Positions 58,017 through 64,000 of a stretch of DNA of 64,000 nucleotides are shown one piece after another. A program made the position numbers and the translations under genes. The stretch's first letter is position 1. The number at the start of each line of letters is the position of its first letter. The notes below the pieces were generated by a model. It did not search any database. It saw only the letters and a list, made by a program, of their open reading frames with translations, and was not told where the DNA came from. The stretch is from Astrothelium macrocarpum (lineage: Eukaryota > Ascomycota > Dothideomycetes > Trypetheliales > Trypetheliaceae): contig JAGEMR010000006.1 in assembly GCA_021030915.1 (NCBI GenBank), positions 248,001 through 312,000 of the forward strand, written 5' to 3'.

Positions 58017-59227
58017 TTAGAGATCCTCCCTATCTTTCCAATAGGCTGACAACTCAATGTTGCCGCCCTTGTGTCTCTTATCAATCTGCTCTTCCATGTC
58101 ATACTCTTGGCTCCTCGAGGTTTTACCAGGACTCGACAGGGGTGAGCTCCAAGAGACGGTCTTGTCTGCAGTGGGTGACTTTGTGGAATCCGATCCGAGC
58201 TTGTCGACCAAAGCACTGCGACCTGATGAGCCAGAACCCGACTCCCCAAAAAGCCTGTGATGCGCATTCGGAGTATTGTTCCCTTGAACGTTACCGTCGA
58301 TACTAGCAGATGCCCATATTGAGGATAGTGGTGAGAATAAAGCAACGACAGTCGGAACGAGGCTTGACGCTTGTGGTATGAGGTTTGGCTTATACTGTAT
58401 GCCACAGAAGATGACTGAGACTTGTTAGTTGTACCAAGTTCTAGTTGTGAGGAGAGGATGGGGGAATGCCTGCCTGGAATGATGAGTGTTTGACAGCCCA
58501 TAATGAAGATGATCTGCATCGGCCCAAAACGCTTGAGGCCAAGCCTACGCCGTTCCATGATTGCATAGCCAAGCTTGAGCGTGAATATGAGGCTGAAGAA
58601 GCAAATGCTGATGGTAACACAAATATTTGTTGCACTTGCAATCATGTTGTCAGCAGATCCGCTCACTTGGGTCACGATTTGGCGTGCATTCAGAACCATA
58701 TCGGCAAACCGAAAGCCGATAGCCAGCATAGAGACCGTCAAAGAAGCGGCCATAATCCAGAATTTCTGTGCTGCGTTTGCGGTAATACAGACCACATAAA
58801 CTTGCATGATGAGAGAAATCTCGATGCAAAGGACGAGCAGAAAAGTCAGGACAACTCCGGCGATCGAAGTTGCATATTGAGACTTTGGAATATTGTCGAA
58901 ATCCCCAGTTAGCTGCGAATACCAGTTCCACCACGGGCCCGTACAGTAAAGCGAGATGACGACGCAGCGGATGGTGTTCAGTAGGAGAGCGATGGTGTTG
59001 AGGATGAATACCATGGAGTATCGCTTTTCGGTTTTGGTTATGAGCAAGAGAACGATCAAAAGGATCAAGGAAGCTCCGATCTGCGAGCCATAGTTGATGG
59101 AGACATTCGCCGCGAAGGCTACCAGGTCCTGGATGTCGTCTACAGTGATGTTCATGGGCGTTTGGTCAGGCTGTAAGATGGTGATTTGTTGAGTAAAAGG
59201 ATCAAAGTACATTTGATTGGTAGCCAT
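58017..59227 (-). CDS. STE2: Ste2-type alpha-pheromone receptor (GPCR class D)
   Basis: Seven-helix receptor for the peptide (alpha) mating pheromone, coupled to the G-protein/MAPK mating pathway. Exons 58474-59227 and 58017-58414; 383 aa. The extracellular N-terminus is MATNQMYFDPFTQQITI... with an N-glycosylation site (NITVDD). The helices follow in order, with the Ste2 hallmarks SLILLIVLLLITKTEKR (helix 1), MERRRLGLKRFGPMQIIFIM (loop 3 into helix 6) and CQTLIIP (the helix-6 proline). The cytosolic tail is Ser/Lys-rich. The only intron (58415-58473, 59 nt) is bounded by GC and AG: CCA-G|GCAGGC ... CTAAC ... TCTCAG, and the join gives LIIPVIFCGIQYKPN. No GT donor gives an open frame. Start at 59227. 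Confidence 0.92.
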
Positions 59228-60146
59228 GGCGAGGCAACCTGCGCGGGTTGAGGAGTGTACCCGATCGTAATGTATAATCTTCGTAGAAGTTGTGCAGGAA
59301 GGAGCGTATCGAAAGATTGCCGTTGGGAAGCACGTTATAGACAGAAATGGAGATACTTGAAATTGGATAGATGTGGAATTGAGTAGAAAGAAGCAAGCAA
59401 AAGCAGGAAGGATGCTTGAAGAATGGGGGAATAGTAAAAAGTAACAGGAAATGATTAAATCAAGAACAATGATACATTGAAACAATCTTTAGATTCTACT
59501 GTCAGAGCTTGACACTCTCGTTACCATGCACGTTTGCTGGATATCATGTAATCCTCCGGGACAATATGAAATGTTGAGATTGTTGCGAATGAAGACACAC
59601 TCCCTGAATCTCATCATGGCCACGAAAAGTCACAGTACCAAGCAAACGCCCAGCTCGTTTTGCTGAAAAAGGTTTGGGTTTGCCGGGAGTATGCAAAAGC
59701 TAGTACTTGCAATCAAATTCAACAGCTCAATCAACTGTAGCGCAAAGACATGGCTTGATCGAATCAAGAAGAAGCAAAACAGGTCAAAATGTTGCCAAAC
59801 CCTTAGTATTGTTCTCTGCAGATGTCAGCAAGGAGTCATAAATTTTCAGACACATCCAGTCTCGCCCAGCGCCACGAGCCGCAAACTGTGGAGACAGGCT
59901 GAGACTGTGATAGATCAAGTGAGTTATGGAAGCCATGAAAATGGCCCACGGAAAGGATTTCGCGCCATCAATTTCTGACCAATCAGCAAGCTTTTACTTT
60001 CGCGTCGGAAATGACGTCGACGCGTCCTGATCCATAACAGCACCTCACATTTGCGAATCACTCTAACGCCATCGCACCCATGCCTTACAAACTACAGGCA
60101 CTTCACGTGCGTTCGATGGTCCTTCAACGCCAGCATCTTTGGCAAT
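59228..60146. other. Divergent promoter region STE2 / BRCT-pair gene
   Basis: 919 bp, no gene seen. Contains a GC-rich block at 60001-60025 with TGACGTCG directly followed by ACGCGT. Confidence 0.5.
60020..60025. promoter_or_regulatory. MCB-like ACGCGT box
   Basis: Perfect ACGCGT 122 bp upstream of the ATG of the BRCT-pair gene, adjoining a CRE-like TGACGTCG. ACGCGT is the MBF site of G1/S genes in yeasts; use here is inferred. Confidence 0.4.
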
Positions 60147-62634
60147 ATGGATCCTTTCTTAAAGGATTCGCGTGGTAACAGCTATAGGCTTCCCGTGAAC
60201 AATGATGGCACATCTACAAAGAGATACCTTATCAGAACCGACAATAATTATAAGTGCGTACCTCGACTCAACGATTTGGAACCACTCAACGAGGATAATC
60301 CGGGAGGGTCCCCTGCTCTCGCTGCTATTCGTATGATATGCTTTGGTCATTGTCATTTGTGTTTTTGCTCATCTAAAATCAGACGTCATTCCTGGTTTGA
60401 TCTGGCTCCAACCACTGAACTCGATTTGTCGGCTGCTTCCGCCAACTTTGAACAGCTTGTCAAAGTCAGAACTATCATGGTATAATTGTGCAATACCCCA
60501 TGAAGCTCAGTGGGATTGTAAAGTCTATCTTCGTCCGGGCGATCGATTCGATGTTGATCAAGGCTCCATCTCCTATACCGTTGAGCTTCGGCCTCACGAC
60601 AGAGTCGAAGTGACTTCTTCAATCCCCGAAAACTACAATGGAGATAGGATATCGCGGGAGCAATATCAGGCAACTCATCTTGGTCCTGGCCTGGAAAATA
60701 GAAATATAGAGGAGGGAGAAAGGCCTGAGAACAGTTTTGATATCCCGCAATCATTTGTTACCTCAGGACGGCCACAATCGCCAGCAATACCCTCGCGTAA
60801 CACGCTTGGGAGTGTAGAGGAAACACCTCACATCGCGAGCAGATTTCACCAAGAAATTCCCGACACGCCGGGCTCTGAGTCTCATGCCAGCCCATCACCA
60901 CAAACCTTGTTGGCGTATGGCTCTGTGGCAAGCCTTCCTAATAAGCAATGTACCTCTCCAGCTGAGATAGGCTCTAACGGTCCTGAACTCAGCGAATACC
61001 AGTTTCCGAACGAGGGCCAGACGGAGACTTCTGGAGTCCAACGAGACAGCAATACAATGGCAAACTTTTTGTCTAAACCGAAGCATACTTATGCCGATCT
61101 AGATAATGATGAGACGGCGTCTGAAGACGAGGCATCCTTTCCAAAACGTCAGGAATCTCTTGAGAAAGACGGTCTTGCCGCTGCTATTGGAAAAAGTGAA
61201 GAGAACACGCGCACCCCAGATAGTGAGCGAAAATCACAGCCACGCAATACCGCTGATAGTAAATTCGGAGTTGAAAATGAGCCACAACACGAATCAGAAG
61301 GTGATGATCTGATGGACGATCAAGATTTGCCCGAGCCTGCAAGCCTTTTACGTGCACAGTCTCCCAGTCACGGTTTGAGTCAGTCCCGGAAGAGAGAGCT
61401 TGCGCTGACGATTGAAAGTCTTGTGGGACCTTCTACAAAGAAGCCCAGACTGGATGAGGACGAATCCCAAGATACTGACTCCAGCGTGATTGGGGCCAGA
61501 CGAACGGCGAGTTCAGAAACGTTGCCGGGTGAATCAATTGATGAAGGCTCGACGCCGACATACGTTCAGGAAAGCGATGATGTTGGGTCTCGGAAGAGCG
61601 AGCCTGATTCTCGTGTCTCCTCTAAAGGGCGTAGAATACATGCTAAACGGATGAAAAAGACAATTCATGACCACAGTCCTCTTTCCCCAACAAAAATTAC
61701 CAAAGACGAGAAACTGCAGCGACTGAGAGATGTCAAAACGAAAGGAAGCCACACGAAGCAACATCGCAAGCACAATGAAGATGGCGAAGCAGACAATGAG
61801 ATATCTTTTTCAAACTCATCTGCAAGATCGATCACTGTGAAGGCCGAAAGTTCCCGCAGTAGCACACGTCGGAATGGGTCTCGACAGACGACCTCAATGG
61901 AATCGACACCGGTACCAACCAGTCGTAGTAACGAACCGAACAGCTCCAGTGCAACGCCGCCCTATGAAGGCACGCCCCTTAAAGTGGTTTTCAGCAGCAA
62001 CAGCGACTTTGCCAAAGACAGTAGCTTCAAACATTTCCTTCGCAAGCACGGTGGTTCCATCGGTCAGCATGTTACAGACAAATCACACATCCTCTGCATT
62101 GGTAATGGAGAAATTAGGAAATCGGTTAGCCTCCTTCTTGCCGTTGCATATGGGAAACACATTGTTACAGACAGGTGGGCGTCCAAGAGCCTCAAAGCGG
62201 GTCATTTGCTCGATCCTGCGGCATTCCTGCCCGTGGACGCCTCAAGAGAGAAGGAGTGGAATTTCAAAATCTCAGAAATTAGCGAGCGACCACGTGATGA
62301 TCTGTTTACTGACAAGACCGTCTACTTTACTCCGACCCTTAAGAAGGAATACGGCCCTTCTGGTTTCAAAGAGATTGAGGAAATCATCCGGGTTTGCGGA
62401 GCAAGCAATGTCATTAGCAGAGCGGCAAAGGATTTGCCCAAAGACCCAAGCCTCATTATCCTTGTCTCAAGCTCGAAAGATGCCGACGCCTCTCTCTTAC
62501 AACAGGAAGGCCGTCAATGCTTCAACAAAGATATTCTATCCATGAGCATTCTGAGAGGCTTGCTAGACTTGGAAAGCGAGGAATTTCGCATCAAACTGGG
62601 TAGCAAAGATCAAGGTAAAGGTCGGAAGAAATAG
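60147..62634 (+). CDS. Protein with C-terminal tandem BRCT domains
   Basis: Likely a DNA-damage or checkpoint scaffold of the MDC1/Brc1 sort; specific orthology not established. Exons 60147-60330 and 60383-62634; 811 aa. The 52-nt intron (GTATGA...ATCAG) is needed to keep frame with the long exon. An N-terminal region (about 1-145) has FHA-like traits (KVYLRPGDRFDVDQGSISYTV split as KVYLRPGDRF and DVDQGSISYTV) but no certain FHA signature. Residues about 150-590 are Ser/Glu/Lys-rich and disordered with SQ/TP sites. BRCT 1 is about 593-685 (GGSIGQHVTDKSHILCI, VTDRWASKSLKAG), BRCT 2 about 705-800 (KTVYFTPTLKKEY, IEEIIRVCGASNVISR). The C-terminus is Lys/Gly-rich. It is divergent from STE2. Confidence 0.85.
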
Positions 62635-63465
62635 ACTGTCAACCGATAAAGTCCGTCATTCTCTGCTCACAGTCATCTCAAGCTGCGTGCAAAAGTCTCA
62701 TACACCGAGTATTTCGCTCGGTTGCTTCAGTGTGCTCTTTTTCGAAAGAATTGACTCAACATATTTGCATGAATCATGGTATCATGGGAAATGATATACG
62801 GCCATGTTGCTCACTAGAAAGTGCTTCGAATGAGCTGCATCATTATGACGGTATGATACAGCATGGCTTTGAGGTGATGGGATGGCGCAAATTTAGTTTT
62901 AACAGGGCGCCATGGCATGAATTACATAGTGAACGCTTCATATTAGACTAGTTTAATAGATTTCGAGAGTAATCATAGTAATTCAATCATGGTGATAGGC
63001 TTATGGCTAGCGGAGGGCAGACATCCACTGTAGACACTAAGACATGAGACCAAGAAGACGGCATACATTGTTTTCTTCGGCGCAAGCCCTATGCCCAGTC
63101 GAGAATCACTTCTTTAGGCATGTTCTATGCTGTGTTACTGGTTTTGTTGGCATAGGGGGAAATCTCGTGTATCGTTCCGTGTTTCAAGGTTTCCCAATCT
63201 TGCTCTACCAAGCTGTCTACTCCATCACCCATCACCGACCTCATCAAAAGGCTACCGGAGCATGGGCGAGGTCTGGACCGAAGAAGTTTGCCACGGAAAC
63301 GAAAAAAGAAAAGTCTAGACAAAACCCGTGCTCAATACTGCAGCCAAGGATTTTGTCCGGTGGTTACGTCAAACGCGGCTCCCGGCTCGTCTCCGTATTC
63401 GACTCTCAATTTCCCAGCATCAGCTCCGTCTTCACGCCTTATTCTACCCTCCTAAACCGTCGAGC
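62635..63465. other. Intergenic
   Basis: 831 bp between two plus-strand genes; contains the 5' leader of SLA1. No gene recognised. Confidence 0.45.
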
Positions 63466-64000
63466 ATGGGCTTTGTGGGAATCTATCGAGCAGTATACGA
63501 TTACGCGCCGCAGGGCGAGAATGAGCTTGCTATTCAAGAGGGAGATTTCCTCTTCGTTCTTGAAAAGAGTACCGAAGATGACTGGTGGAGAGCGAAGAAG
63601 AAGGCTGCCTCCGAAGATGAGGAGGAGCCCGAAGGCTTGATTCCAAGCAATTACATTGAGGAGGTAGGCAATCATTTTTCTACTCTGGAATTTTCTAATC
63701 CAATTAACTAATCATCCCTCCGGATAGGCAAAACCGACATTAAATGCCAAAGCTCTCTACGACTACACTCGCCAGACTGACGAGGAGCTTTCCTTCATTC
63801 AAGACGCGTTATTGGAAGTGTACGATACAGCAGATCCGGATTGGACTTTGGTGGGCTTGGATGGAGAGTATGGCTTCGTCCCAGCCAACTACATAGAGGC
63901 TGCTGCAGAGCCCTCTCCAGCACTACCATCGAGACCTCGACCTATGCAGCCTGAGCCTGAACCGGAATTGGAAGAAGAGCCCGAACAAACTCCTCGGCAA
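63466..64000 (+). CDS. SLA1: Actin-assembly/endocytosis adaptor Sla1 (5' part)
   Basis: Cortical actin patch protein linking cargo, clathrin coat and the Las17/WASP machinery. Exon 1 is 63466-63663. The intron 63664-63727 has donor GTAGGC and acceptor GATAG. Exon 2 starts at 63728 and runs off the window. Two SH3 domains lie almost back to back: residues 3-66 (GIYRAVYDYAPQGENELAIQ ... DDWWRAKK ... GLIPSNYIEE) and about 68-125 (AKALYDYTRQTDEELSF ... DGEYGFVPANYIEA). Both keep the ALYDY, Trp and SNY/ANY contact residues. A Pro/Glu-rich linker follows, as in Sla1 before its third SH3 and SHD1. The SH3 order and spacing make Sla1 the best call. Confidence 0.88.

Noticed and set aside
60331..60485. 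Unspliced reading of the BRCT-pair gene through the first intron
   Set aside because: It runs into a stop at 60483 and loses frame with the long exon; the GTATGA...ATCAG splice restores it.

Overview
The window is a gene-dense stretch of nuclear DNA from a filamentous ascomycete (Pezizomycotina). Evidence: short introns (mostly 50-70 nt) with CTAAC/CTGAC-type branch sites; a three-domain trpC-type tryptophan enzyme; a FacB/Cat8 zinc-cluster regulator; a HET-domain gene; a Ste2-type pheromone receptor; and one transposon with C-to-T-type decay. I cannot place the organism below subphylum from the sequence alone. Most real genes are split by introns, so the models below are exon joins made by hand from reading frame, splice sites and family fit. 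None has transcript support.

Layout. 1-5.4 kb: 3' end of complex I subunit NDUFB7, a BRCT + WGR-like protein, and trpC. 5.6-13 kb: the large inner-ring nucleoporin Nup192 and a plasma-membrane syntaxin (Sso type). 13.6-21.6 kb: a flavin amine/polyamine oxidase, a Yox1-like homeodomain factor, a long non-coding gap, and an NmrA-like reductase. 22.6-30.7 kb: two small disordered proteins, Erv41 and FacB. 33-42.3 kb: a SET-domain methyltransferase divergent from Cdc14, a Ser/Pro-rich protein, and a kelch-like membrane protein. 44.4-49.4 kb: a C2H2 zinc-finger protein and an NCS1 nucleobase permease. 50.5-64 kb: a small secreted Kex2-type precursor, a HET gene split by a hAT transposon, STE2, a BRCT-pair protein, and the 5' part of Sla1.

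The genes are mainly unlinked housekeeping functions, not a pathway cluster. Themes shared by some: cell cycle and DNA damage (two BRCT proteins, Cdc14, Yox1-like factor), secretion and endocytosis (Sso, Erv41, Sla1), and mating/self-recognition (Ste2, HET).

The two observations I find most unusual are at DNA level. (1) At least seven genes on both strands have a coding strand that turns from strongly C-rich to strongly G-rich close to the stop codon, always in the direction of transcription; this shapes the protein C-termini. (2) A 2,670-bp hAT element with a perfect 8-bp target duplication splits an otherwise intact HET gene although its own transposase frame is dead; inside it the 7-mer CGTACGA recurs about nine times in different reading frames.
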